Positions 35,123-43,283 of a stretch of DNA of 64,000 bases are shown piece after piece. Position 1 is the stretch's first letter. Each line of letters opens with the position of its first letter. Both the position numbers and the translations under genes were made by a program. This stretch comes from Acidobacteriota bacterium. GTDB lineage: Bacteria; Acidobacteriota; Terriglobia; Bryobacterales; Bryobacteraceae. The stretch spans positions 1 to 64,000 of the forward strand of contig JAFKEE010000057.1 in the NCBI GenBank assembly GCA_017307505.1, written 5' to 3'. The notes below the pieces were generated by a model that was not told the origin of the DNA, searched no databases, and saw only the letters and a program-made list of their open reading frames with translations.

Positions 35123-36157
35123 ATGGCCACTACTCTCACCCGCCGGGGTTTGTTTGGCGCATCCGCCGGACTGCTGCTTGCTTCCCGTACCGCGCGTGCG
35201 GCCACACAGGTCCCCGCCGGCCTCTTCAAAGGCGAGGATCGCCGCAAGAATGTGACGGCTGCCATGCGCCTGATCGACAAGGAGATCACGGCCAAATTGC
35301 GCGGGCGCAAGTCCGTCGTGATCAAGCCGAATATGGTCTCGACGGAGCGCCAGCTGGCGGCCACGCACGCCGACGCGCTGAACGGCATCCTCGATTACCT
35401 GGCCGACCGCTACAAGGGGCCCGTCTTCATCGCCGAATCCTCTGCCGGCTTCACGACCGCCGGGTTTGACAACTTCAAGTACCAGGCAGCCATTGATGAT
35501 CACAAGAAGATGAACATCAAGCTGGTGGACCTGAATGAGGAAGCCGAGTACGAGACGCTGCAGATTCTCGACGGCAATCTCCAGATCCAGCCGGTGCGAC
35601 TGGCCAAGCGGTTGCTCGACCCGGACGCCTTTGTGATCTCCGCCGGATTGTTGAAGACCCACAACGTCGTCATTGCCACACTGAACATCAAGAACATGGC
35701 GCTGGGCGCTCCGCTGCACTATAAACGCGGCGAGGCAAAGCGCTGGAACGACAAGCGGGTCTATCACGGCGGCGTTCGGCAGACCCACTACGACATTATG
35801 CGGACGGCTGAACGGCTGAAGCCCAACTGGGGCGTGGCCGTTATCGACGGCTTTGAGGGGATGGAAGGCAACGGTCCCGGTTCCGGCACACCGGTTGCGT
35901 CGCGCGTCGCCATCGCGTCCACCGATTTCGTGGCCGCCGACCGGATCGGCGTCGAGTGCATGGGTGTGAACCCGGAGTGGATGGGGTATCTGCAGTATTG
36001 CGAGAAGGTGGGCATCGGCACGTTTGACCGGGCCGGCATTGAATTGCGCGGCGAGAAGACGGAAGCCGTGCAGAAGAAGTACCGCCTGCACACCGATATC
36101 GACCGCATGATGCAGTGGATGGGCCCGCTTACCGAGTTGCCGCCCAAGTTGGGCTGA
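35123..36157 (+). CDS. Tat-exported DUF362 protein
   Basis: 344 residues. Twin-arginine signal LTRRGLFGASAGLLLAS, then a DUF362 domain (KSVVIKPNMVSTERQLAATHADALNG, FIAESSAGFTTAGFDNF, LKTHNVVIATLNIKNMALG, and EGMEGNGPGSGTP near the end). DUF362 proteins are iron-sulfur-associated proteins of unknown function; no ferredoxin Cys clusters are present here. ATG 35123 follows GAGGTG at a spacing of six. It lies between two paralogous ferredoxin-type aldo/keto reductases, the second 45 bp downstream on the same strand. Confidence 0.88.
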   Translation: MATTLTRRGLFGASAGLLLASRTARAATQVPAGLFKGEDRRKNVTAAMRLIDKEITAKLRGRKSVVIKPNMVSTERQLAATHADALNGILDYLADRYKGPVFIAESSAGFTTAGFDNFKYQAAIDDHKKMNIKLVDLNEEAEYETLQILDGNLQIQPVRLAKRLLDPDAFVISAGLLKTHNVVIATLNIKNMALGAPLHYKRGEAKRWNDKRVYHGGVRQTHYDIMRTAERLKPNWGVAVIDGFEGMEGNGPGSGTPVASRVAIASTDFVAADRIGVECMGVNPEWMGYLQYCEKVGIGTFDRAGIELRGEKTEAVQKKYRLHTDIDRMMQWMGPLTELPPKLG

Positions 36158-36202
36158 TCGCCGTGCCGGTTGCTGAAGGTCAAATTCCGGAGGTAGTATC
36201 CC

Positions 36203-37333
36203 GTGAGTTCGAATTTCTCCCGCCGCGGCTTCCTGGCTGCCGGCGCTATTTCACCTGCGTTGCTGGCCGCGCCTGGCGCTGCTGCGCCCGCCGCCGTCAG
36301 AACCCTGGGCAAGACAGGACTGAAGGTCACCAGTGTCGGCTTTGGCTGCATGGTGACGTCCGATCCCACCGTGATCGAGCGGGCTGTTGACCTGGGGATC
36401 ACCTACTTCGACACGGCTCGTGTCTATTCGGGTGGGAACAACGAGCGCATGGTGGGCGCCGCGGTCAAGGCGAACCGGCAGAAGTTGATTCTGTCTTCGA
36501 AGACCCAGGCGCGCGACAAGGAAACTGCGCTCCGCGACATTGACACGACGCTGAAGGAACTGGGCACGGACCACATCGATATCTGGTACCTGCACGCGAA
36601 GGATCGCGCGGACCAGATCACTCCGGAGTTGATCGAGGCGCAGCAGATCGCCAAGAAGCAGGGGAAGATCCGTTTCGCCGGGCTCAGCCTGCACAACGGC
36701 CACGCCGAAGTGATCCCCGCGGCGATCAAGACCGGCGCCATCGAGGTGATCCTTACCACCTACAACTTCGCGATGGCGGCAACGATGGAGCCGCTGGTGA
36801 AGTCGATCGCCGATGCGGGCATCGGCGTGGTGGCGATGAAGGTGATGGCCGGCAGCATGCGGTTGGACCGCAGCTACGATTTCGACCGGGCCAAGGCCGC
36901 CATGGCCAAACCGGGTGCCGCGCTCTCTGCTCTCAAGTGGGCCCTGCGGATGCCTTACGTGCATACGGCCATCCCGAGCATCAAGGACAACGAGCAGCTG
37001 GACGAGAACCTGAAGGCGATGCGTGAGCCCTACCAGCCCACGGACGCCAAGCTGCTGGCCGCGCATCTGGACCGGATCACCCCGCTGTATTGCCGGATGT
37101 GCGGGACCTGCTCCGGCACCTGCCCGCAAGGGCTGCCGGTGAGCGACATGCTGCGGTATCTGACCTACGCCGACGGATACGGCGAGTTTGCCCTGGCTCG
37201 GGACAACTTCCGGACCATGCCGGCCGAACTGCAGCAGGTCCGGTGTGAGTCCTGTGATCGCTGCACGATCCAGTGCCCGAACGGGGTGCGCGTGCAGGAG
37301 CGGCTCATCCGGACGCAGGAACTGCTCGCGTAG
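36203..37333 (+). CDS. Tat-exported aldo/keto reductase with C-terminal 2x[4Fe-4S] ferredoxin domain (paralog)
   Basis: 376 residues, GTG start preceded by GGAGG. Tat signal SRRGFLAAGAISPALLA, AKR barrel with FDTARVY, LSSKTQ and WYLHAKD carrying the D-Y-K-H tetrad, then two C-x2-C-x2-C-x3-C clusters (CRMCGTCSGTC and CESCDRCTIQC). It aligns end to end with the product of 33936-35060, and the two flank the DUF362 gene. Whether the enzyme uses NADPH in the periplasm is doubtful; electrons may come through the iron-sulfur domain instead. Confidence 0.9.
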   Translation: MSSNFSRRGFLAAGAISPALLAAPGAAAPAAVRTLGKTGLKVTSVGFGCMVTSDPTVIERAVDLGITYFDTARVYSGGNNERMVGAAVKANRQKLILSSKTQARDKETALRDIDTTLKELGTDHIDIWYLHAKDRADQITPELIEAQQIAKKQGKIRFAGLSLHNGHAEVIPAAIKTGAIEVILTTYNFAMAATMEPLVKSIADAGIGVVAMKVMAGSMRLDRSYDFDRAKAAMAKPGAALSALKWALRMPYVHTAIPSIKDNEQLDENLKAMREPYQPTDAKLLAAHLDRITPLYCRMCGTCSGTCPQGLPVSDMLRYLTYADGYGEFALARDNFRTMPAELQQVRCESCDRCTIQCPNGVRVQERLIRTQELLA

Positions 37334-37345
37334 CTTGTTGTACCG

Positions 37346-38374
37346 TTAACGGCGCCGAGCTTCCCTCGTGAAGTCGGCCACGTCCACGCTATGGCGGCCC
37401 GGTTGCTGCACAAGGGTGCTTTCGTAAATCGACTGGGCCTCCCTGCGGGCGGCCTTCGACTCCTCGCCGCGCCTGGCGCGTTTGAGTAAGTCGGCATAGT
37501 TGGACCACAGTTTGGCGAGGAAGATATGATCGGCGCCGATCGTGAGGCGGACTACGTCGATGGCGCGGCGCAGCATGTCCAAAGCACCGGTTGGGTCCTT
37601 CTCCCCGGCCGTCATCAAAGCCAGGGTGCTCAGGGCCGCCGCATACTCGACGATCTGGATACGGCCATTTGCCTCCAGGATACCGATGGCCGCCCGCACC
37701 TCCTGGCGCGCCTCGTCCTTGCGCCCCTGTTTCCAGAGGATGAGACCGAGTTCATTGTGAACCTGCGACTCTTCTTCCGGCAGCGTGTCGGGGTTGGATT
37801 GTTGATTCCTGATCCCTCTGCGCGAAAGCGTCTCGGCCAGTCGCAGATCCTGGTTCAAGTAAGCGGAAGCGGCGAGCGCGCGATAGATGCGGCCGGCGGA
37901 TGGGGAGGTCTCGTCGAGACGCCCCTCACATTCAGCGGTGAGACCTTTCGCGAGGCGCGCGGCGGGCCCCGGCCGTGCGGTTTCCACATACAAGTTGATG
38001 AGATCCGCCTCGGTCTGCAGCCGGCCGACGAAGCCCCTCTGGCCGACGCCCTCCCAGAGCCGGATGGCGGTCTTCAGGTTGGTTTCCGCCTCGATGGGCC
38101 GGCCGAGCAATAGCGCGAGGCTGCCGAGATACTCGTAGGTGCGCGCTTTCAGTTGCGGTGCTTCGGGCGTTCGCTGGCTCAGCATGCGTGCCTGTTGCAG
38201 CGTTTGATAGGCCGCCTGGTAGGCTCCTGCCTGCCGCTGTTGCCGGGCCGATTCCACCAGGCTGATCCAATGCTGTACCGGGTCTGACACCAACGCTCCG
38301 GACTGTCCGCTGGCTGCGATATTGACGATGACCGCGCTCCAGCGGACAAGGCGACACACGAATCCTGTTCCCAT
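37346..38374 (-). CDS. Exported TPR-repeat protein, cassette copy A
   Basis: 342 residues. N-terminal hydrophobic segment (VCRLVRWSAVIVNIAAS) then TPR-like helical hairpins (AGAYQAAYQTLQQARMLSQ, ARTYEYLGSLALLLGRPIEAE, VHNELGLILWKQGRKDEARQ). It aligns along its full length with the gene at 39043-40071, including YEYLGS-A--LGRPIEAE, RAID/EVVR and the C-terminal QPGRHSVDVADFTRE. The start is ATG 38374 with AAGGAAAG upstream. It lies 123 bp downstream of a 69-residue gene that is also duplicated, so it is half of a repeated two-gene cassette. The function is unknown. Confidence 0.78.
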   Translation of the reverse strand: MGTGFVCRLVRWSAVIVNIAASGQSGALVSDPVQHWISLVESARQQRQAGAYQAAYQTLQQARMLSQRTPEAPQLKARTYEYLGSLALLLGRPIEAETNLKTAIRLWEGVGQRGFVGRLQTEADLINLYVETARPGPAARLAKGLTAECEGRLDETSPSAGRIYRALAASAYLNQDLRLAETLSRRGIRNQQSNPDTLPEEESQVHNELGLILWKQGRKDEARQEVRAAIGILEANGRIQIVEYAAALSTLALMTAGEKDPTGALDMLRRAIDVVRLTIGADHIFLAKLWSNYADLLKRARRGEESKAARREAQSIYESTLVQQPGRHSVDVADFTREARRR

Positions 38375-38497
38375 GGCCTTCTTTCCTTGGGCAGCCGATT
38401 CCGGGCGACGTTGCATCGGATGTAGCCGACATAGGCACAACAAGACCCTACGCCGTTGGGTCCGGTAGCACCGGAGCGCCGGAACGGGATGTTCTCG

Positions 38498-38707
38498 CTA
38501 GTTGGTGAACTTCACTCTGCGCAGCACTACCTGTGCCAGCGCGGGCAAACCAGGATGGGCGGGCCATCCCATAATCACGCCGGGTTTCGATGTCCGGCTA
38601 TGCCGGATGAAATCGATCCGGGCTGCGGGAGACGGTCCGGATGGCCTGGCTGCGGAGACCCGGCGTTTGCGGGTCTGCGTTGGCCCTGCTCCCAGGTCAT
38701 CGTTCAC
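38498..38707 (-). CDS. Small DUF2292-like protein, cassette copy A
   Basis: 69 residues, GTG start with AGGAG eight bases upstream. The start VNDDLGAGPTQTRKRR and the end (ARIDFIRHSRTSKPG... VVLRRVKFTN) align without gaps with the 69-residue product of 40197-40406 (MNDDPAKGPPQPRNRQ ... TTRQKVKFTS). The C-terminal third resembles the small DUF2292-type family (short, R-x-G-x-I-E ... Q-D-G pattern), though this copy has lost the IQDG part. It precedes the TPR gene, and copy B has the same order and length. Role unknown. Confidence 0.68.
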   Translation of the reverse strand: MNDDLGAGPTQTRKRRVSAARPSGPSPAARIDFIRHSRTSKPGVIMGWPAHPGLPALAQVVLRRVKFTN

Positions 38708-39042
38708 TGGAACGTCTCCTTTGTGCTCGATGTGTGCCGCCTGGCTTCCACCGCCGGGCGGGCTGGCCGCGTTCGACTGTGTTTGGGACGAGTAATACTT
38801 ACCAATACGAGACAAAACCGGAAGGGGCTGTAACAAGCGCAGAGAATTGACATATGGAACAGGAAACTCTCGCAGAGTGAGAAGTATTGCCTGCTCTGAC
38901 GCCGCAGTGATCGTGGGTTACTAATGCGCGAGGGAAGGGGGGATCCGCCCCAGGGGGACCGCGGAACCAGGGGGTAGTGGACTTTCCGTGGTCCCCCGCG
39001 ACTGCAATAGACTGACGGGCCTTCCCGATGGCGGCTGAGGTG
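38708..39042. other. Intergenic region between cassette copies, strong hairpin
   Basis: No gene is seen. GGGGGACCG-CGGAA (38953-38966) pairs with TTCCG-TGGTCCCCC (38984-38997): a 14-bp stem with one G-T wobble and a 17-base loop. It lies after the copy-B TPR gene on the minus strand and before the copy-A small gene, so it may end or attenuate copy-B transcription. No T-run follows. Confidence 0.6.
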
Positions 39043-40071
39043 CTAGCGGTGCTTGTTCGCGCGCATCAGATCCGCCACGTCGACGGTGTGGTGGCCCGGC
39101 TGCTGCACCAGGGTCTGCTGGAAGATCTGTTGCGCCTCGCGCTGCGCGGCCTTCGATTCATCGCCTCGCCTGGACTGCTTTAGCATGCCGGCATAGTTCA
39201 CCAGCAACTCAGCCAGGAAGACGTGGCCCGTGCCGACGCTGGTGCGGACGACTTCGATGGCTCGCCTCATCAGTTCAGGGGCCCGGCGGTCGCCGTTCTC
39301 TATGGACGACATCATGGCCTGATTGCCGAGCGCGGCGGCGTACTCGATGGAGTGGGTGCGGTCGTTCTTCTCCAGAATCTCGACGGCGGTCCGGGCCTGT
39401 TGGAGCCCGGCGGCGCGCCGGTTCCGCTGCCAGAGGATGAGGCCGAGTTGATTGTAAGCCTGCGAGCGCTCCTCCGGAGTAATCGTTGGATCCAGTTCCT
39501 TGGCTTTGATTGCCTGCCGGCAGAGCGATTCGGCGCGATCGAGATCGCCGTTCAGATAGGCGGCCGCGGCCAGGGCAATCTGGACACGGCCCGCCGCGGT
39601 GGCATCGGCGCCGAGTTTGCCTTCGCTGTCGGCGGCCAGCCTCTTCGCCAGGCGTTCCGCCTTGCCGGTTTGGCCCGTTTCAACGTAGAGGCTCAGCAGG
39701 TCCGCGTTGGCCTGGAGTTGCGAGAGAGTGCCAATCTCGCCCATGGCTTCCCACAGCCGGATGGCGGACTGATAGTGGGCCTCGGCTTCGATGGGCCGGC
39801 CCAGGGTCGCCGCTATGCTGCCGAGGTACTCATAGCTGCGGGCCCGCAGGACGGGCCGGCCGGGCATCTCGCGAGTGAAAGTGCTGGCTTCTTCGAAGCC
39901 CCGGTAAGCCGCCTCATAGTGGCCCTGTTGCCGCAGTTTCTGGGCGGCCTCCATCATGCCGACCCAACGTTGCAGTGACTCCTCACTGGGGCCCTCCTGC
40001 TGCGATTGGAAGGGCCGCCCGCTCACCACCAGTGACAACTGAACGACCAGACACACGAATCCTGTTCGCAT
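39043..40071 (-). CDS. Exported TPR-repeat protein, cassette copy B
   Basis: 342 residues, the same length as copy A. Signal-like N-terminus (RTGFVCLVVQLSLVVSG) then TPR hairpins (QGHYEAAYRGFEEAS, ARSYEYLGSIAATLGRPIEAE, AYNQLGLILWQRNRRAAGLQQ) and the C-terminal QPGHHTVDVADLMR. The start ATG 40071 has GAGAGGAG upstream; the frame continues to 40110. The paralogous pair differ throughout but keep length and landmarks, indicating an old tandem duplication. A terminator-like hairpin lies between this gene and its small partner. Confidence 0.8.
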   Translation of the reverse strand: MRTGFVCLVVQLSLVVSGRPFQSQQEGPSEESLQRWVGMMEAAQKLRQQGHYEAAYRGFEEASTFTREMPGRPVLRARSYEYLGSIAATLGRPIEAEAHYQSAIRLWEAMGEIGTLSQLQANADLLSLYVETGQTGKAERLAKRLAADSEGKLGADATAAGRVQIALAAAAYLNGDLDRAESLCRQAIKAKELDPTITPEERSQAYNQLGLILWQRNRRAAGLQQARTAVEILEKNDRTHSIEYAAALGNQAMMSSIENGDRRAPELMRRAIEVVRTSVGTGHVFLAELLVNYAGMLKQSRRGDESKAAQREAQQIFQQTLVQQPGHHTVDVADLMRANKHR

Positions 40072-40119
40072 TGGCTCCTCTCTTTCTTTGGCCGTTGTCC
40101 CGCCGGCCAAAAACAGAAA

Positions 40120-40161
40120 GAGGCCGCCGCCGGGAACCGGGTGTTCCCTGGCGGCGGCCTC
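40120..40161 (-). terminator. Rho-independent terminator inside cassette copy B
   Basis: GAGGCCGCCGCC (40120-40131) pairs with GGCGGCGGCCTC (40150-40161), extended by GGGAAC with GTTCCC around a CGGGT loop and one bulged T. On the minus strand it is followed by TTTCTGTTTTT. It lies between the small gene and the TPR gene, so most transcripts from the small gene should stop here. Confidence 0.75.
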
Positions 40162-40196
40162 CGAGTGCTTCGGTCAGCCGGAAACAGATGTATGGA

Positions 40197-40406
40197 CTAA
40201 CTGGTGAACTTTACCTTCTGGCGTGTTGTTTCCGCCAGCACAGGAAGCCCATCCTGAATACACAACCGCTCGATTTCGCCGTACCGCATTTCCTGGCAGT
40301 AGCGGATGAAATCAATCCAAGCCGACGGCAGCTTCCCATACGCCGTGGTAGCCGAAGTCTGCCGGTTCCGAGGTTGCGGCGGCCCTTTTGCTGGGTCATC
40401 GTTCAT
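40197..40406 (-). CDS. Small DUF2292-like protein, cassette copy B
   Basis: 69 residues, ATG preceded by GAGGAGACG. The N-terminus is Pro/Gln-rich (MNDDPAKGPPQPRNRQ). The C-terminal half (WIDFIRYCQEMRYGEIE-RLCIQDGLPVLAE) resembles the DUF2292-type small proteins, in which R-Y-G-x-I and I-Q-D-G are conserved. It is the better preserved member of the pair with 38498-38707. The order small gene then TPR gene on the minus strand is the same in both copies. The short length and unusual composition make it easy to miss; the function is unknown. Confidence 0.72.
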   Translation of the reverse strand: MNDDPAKGPPQPRNRQTSATTAYGKLPSAWIDFIRYCQEMRYGEIERLCIQDGLPVLAETTRQKVKFTS

Positions 40407-40705
40407 CGGGTCGTCTCCTCAGTTAAAAATGAACAGCACCTGGAGTCCGGCTCCAGGCAGAATGACTGCGATTAAATGCTCTCCCACCAGACTCTACTGT
40501 GCAATACGACTCATGTTTGCTGGTTGGTGTAACAAAACCAGAAAATTGACTTCGCATTCCGAGAATCGGGACTGGATGTCAATCTTTGACACGAGCGAGA
40601 CTTCGGCAGTTCCCGAATCCGCACACATCTTGTCTGATCCTTCGCCTGCCGCACCCGCCGGCCGCCGGGAACAATCGTCTCCCGTTTGCTGTCTAATGGG
40701 ACCGA

Positions 40706-41386
40706 ATGAAGCGGTGGCAGAGTTGGCTGCAACTCGGAAACCTTCTGCTGCTGATCGTGACGGCCTGGCTTCTGATCGACGGCATGCCGAACCTGCTGCG
40801 CTGGCGGGCCGCGCGCAATGCGGCTCCGGTGAAAAGGCCCGAGGCATTCGACTGGGTCGACCCGGCCAAGGGACTGGGTATTATCAATTTCTATGCGTAT
40901 CCTGGCGCTATTGCTGAGGGCGAGACCACCTCGGTCTGCTACGGCGTGATGAACGCCAAGGCAGTGAAAGTTGATCCTCCCGTCACCGAGCTCTCGCCCT
41001 CGTTCAACCGGTGCTTTGAGGTCAGCCCGGAGCGCACCACGCGCTACACGCTGACGGCGGAGGATGCGAAAGGCCGGACGCTCAGCCGGTCGTTCGACCT
41101 GATTGTGGCGCCGGAGCCTGCGCTGGCTCCGCGTATCCGGTATTTCCGGGTGCGTGAATCGAAAGTGGATCGTGGTGATACCGTCCACCTGCTCTGTTTT
41201 GCCACTTCCAACGCGACCCTGGTGGAGGTGGATCCGCCGGCGTTCCAGGCTTCGCAGATCCTGCAGGGCTGCTTCTATGCGGTGCCGAAGCAGCCGGTGA
41301 CGTATACGCTGACCGCCAGCGGAACGTTCGGCCGGAAGGTGACACGGCACTTGACCGTGGCCCCGGCGGCTCCGGTTGAGAAATAA
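40706..41386 (+). CDS. Hypothetical membrane-anchored protein with two Ig-like repeats
   Basis: 226 residues. An N-terminal membrane helix (LGNLLLLIVTAWLLIDG) is followed by two homologous beta-sandwich repeats of about 85 residues: SVCYGVMNAKAVKVDPPVTE...CFEVSPERTTRYTLTAEDAKGR and HLLCFATSNATLVEVDPPAFQ...CFYAVPKQPVTYTLTASGTFGR. Each repeat has one internal Cys pair, which could form a disulfide outside the cytoplasm. No family name is certain. It ends 10 bp before the DUF2264 gene on the same strand, so co-transcription is likely. Confidence 0.7.
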   Translation: MKRWQSWLQLGNLLLLIVTAWLLIDGMPNLLRWRAARNAAPVKRPEAFDWVDPAKGLGIINFYAYPGAIAEGETTSVCYGVMNAKAVKVDPPVTELSPSFNRCFEVSPERTTRYTLTAEDAKGRTLSRSFDLIVAPEPALAPRIRYFRVRESKVDRGDTVHLLCFATSNATLVEVDPPAFQASQILQGCFYAVPKQPVTYTLTASGTFGRKVTRHLTVAPAAPVEK

Positions 41387-41396
41387 TGCTCTCAGC

Positions 41397-43283
41397 ATGT
41401 ACCGGCGAGAATTTCTGAGTCTGGTGCCCGCGGCCGCCGCGGCTGCGCAAAGCAAGAAAGAGAAGAAGTCCGGTGGGAAGAAGGGCGCGCCGCCTCCACC
41501 GCCCCCTCCGCCCGAGGCGCAGGTGAAAAGCCTCTTCCTCGACATCACGCGCGGCTACCTGAAGAACGCGGCCAAGACCTCGGCCAGCATGGCCGTCGTC
41601 GAGTATCCCAACGCCACCATTACGAAGAACTTCCTGGCGAAGTCGGGTCTGAGCGTGACGGGTGTCACGCGCATGATGCCGGCGATGGCTGCCTGGATTG
41701 CCGGCGGGCGTGAGCCTGGCCTGGAACTCACCGCCGCGATGACGAATGCGTTTCGAAACGGTTGCAACCCAGAGCATCCCGATTACTGGCAGGCCGCCAA
41801 GACTGGCGGCAGCGATCAGCGGCAGGTGGAGTCGTCCATTGTGGCGTGGAGCTTGTGGCTGTTGCGCGACAAGGTGCTGCCGGCTCTTTCGGAGGGCGAG
41901 CGCCGCAATGTGGCGGCCTGGCTGGACTCGTGTACGAAGCAACCCGTGCGAGGCAACAACTGGGCCCTGTTTACGGCGGTGAACCACGCCGCGCGGATGC
42001 GCCTGTCGGAGAAGTGGCCCGAGTTTCAGGCCGACGAGCAGTTCATGCTCGCGGACATGAAAGTGATCGAGTCCATGCAGACGGGCGATAGCGGGTGGTA
42101 CAACGACGGGCTGAGCGGCGCCGCGTACGATTATTACAATTCGTGGGTATTCGCCAGCCATTTCCTGTACTGGAACGAGCTGGTGGGCTCGCGCTATCCG
42201 GAGATCAGCAAGCGTTTCAGCGAGCGGCTGGCGCGCTATCTGGAGACGGCTCCGATGTTCTTTGCGGGCCACGGCGGCCACGTGCTGTTCGGGCGATCGC
42301 TCATCTACCGCTGGGGCGTGCTGACTCCGCTCGTGCTGGCCTATCAGCAAAAGATGTGGCCACACTCTCCGGGATTGCTGCGGCGGATTGTGCAGCAGAA
42401 CATCCTGTATCACGCCTCCATCGGCGGCTTCGATGCCGAGGCTGGGAAGCTCCGCGAGACCTACACGCCGGAAGGCTCACCGGCTATCAAGGAGAGCTAC
42501 ATCGACGGTGGGCATCCCTATTGGGGGATGCAGGCTTTTTCCTTCTGGCGGACACCCGATGACGATCCGTTCTGGACGGCGCCCGAGGAACCACTCCCCG
42601 TGGAGAAGAGCGACTACGGTATTGCCCTGCCGGAGCCGGGCCTGCTGATCGCGGGGCGGCGGTCTTCGGGGCAGGTTCGCGTCTTCAACGCCAAGTCGAC
42701 CAAGCCGGACGCGCACTATCGCGACAAATACAACAAGTTGGAGTACTCGTCGCACTTCTGCTTCGCCGCGACGCACGATCCGGCGCACGCCACCATCGAC
42801 AATGTACTGGCGCTGCGGAACAAGAGTACGGGCGAGACGGCGGTCCGCGGTGAGATCACATCGTCGGAGATGGACACCGAGAAGTTTGAGATCGAGTATT
42901 CCATTCAACTGGGCGGAGTGACAGCGCAGGTTCACACGCGGGTCCAGCATCTGGGCGAGTTCGAAGCGCGCATTCACAGTGTTCAGTGCTCTGGTGCTTC
43001 GTTGGAGGGACTGGAACTGGTGGAAGGCGGCTCGCCATTCTCACCGGGTCCTGTTTATCCGGATGCGCATTTGAAGACATGGAGCCTGAAGGGTTGGGCC
43101 AAATCCGGAATGGAAGAGGCGACCGGGAGTGTGTTGTTCGCCAGGCACCAGGTTCAGACGCTGACGGTGCCGGCGCAGCCAAAGTTGTACCTCGCCTCGC
43201 TGCGCTATCAGAGTCCCAAGGGCATGCCCAAGGAGAAGGTGGACGAAGAAGCAGCACAACTGCTGGCGAGACTGAGGGTCTGA
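41397..43283 (+). CDS. DUF2264 domain protein, exported
   Basis: 628 residues. RREFL in the first 10 residues plus an alanine-rich stretch (SLVPAAAAAA) suggests a Tat-type signal, followed by a Lys/Pro-rich linker (PPPPPPPP). From residue 45 the protein is a DUF2264 alpha-toroid (GRNNWALF-like NNWALFTAVNHAA, QTGDSGWYNDGLSGAAYDYYNSW, FGRSLIYRWGVLTPL, GYIDGGHPYWGMQ). DUF2264 proteins resemble glycan-processing (alpha/alpha)6 barrels, some in polysaccharide-lyase-like contexts; the substrate is unknown. ATG 41397 is preferred over 41376. Its 3' end overlaps the convergent gene by 76 bp. Confidence 0.85.
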   Translation: MYRREFLSLVPAAAAAAQSKKEKKSGGKKGAPPPPPPPPEAQVKSLFLDITRGYLKNAAKTSASMAVVEYPNATITKNFLAKSGLSVTGVTRMMPAMAAWIAGGREPGLELTAAMTNAFRNGCNPEHPDYWQAAKTGGSDQRQVESSIVAWSLWLLRDKVLPALSEGERRNVAAWLDSCTKQPVRGNNWALFTAVNHAARMRLSEKWPEFQADEQFMLADMKVIESMQTGDSGWYNDGLSGAAYDYYNSWVFASHFLYWNELVGSRYPEISKRFSERLARYLETAPMFFAGHGGHVLFGRSLIYRWGVLTPLVLAYQQKMWPHSPGLLRRIVQQNILYHASIGGFDAEAGKLRETYTPEGSPAIKESYIDGGHPYWGMQAFSFWRTPDDDPFWTAPEEPLPVEKSDYGIALPEPGLLIAGRRSSGQVRVFNAKSTKPDAHYRDKYNKLEYSSHFCFAATHDPAHATIDNVLALRNKSTGETAVRGEITSSEMDTEKFEIEYSIQLGGVTAQVHTRVQHLGEFEARIHSVQCSGASLEGLELVEGGSPFSPGPVYPDAHLKTWSLKGWAKSGMEEATGSVLFARHQVQTLTVPAQPKLYLASLRYQSPKGMPKEKVDEEAAQLLARLRV

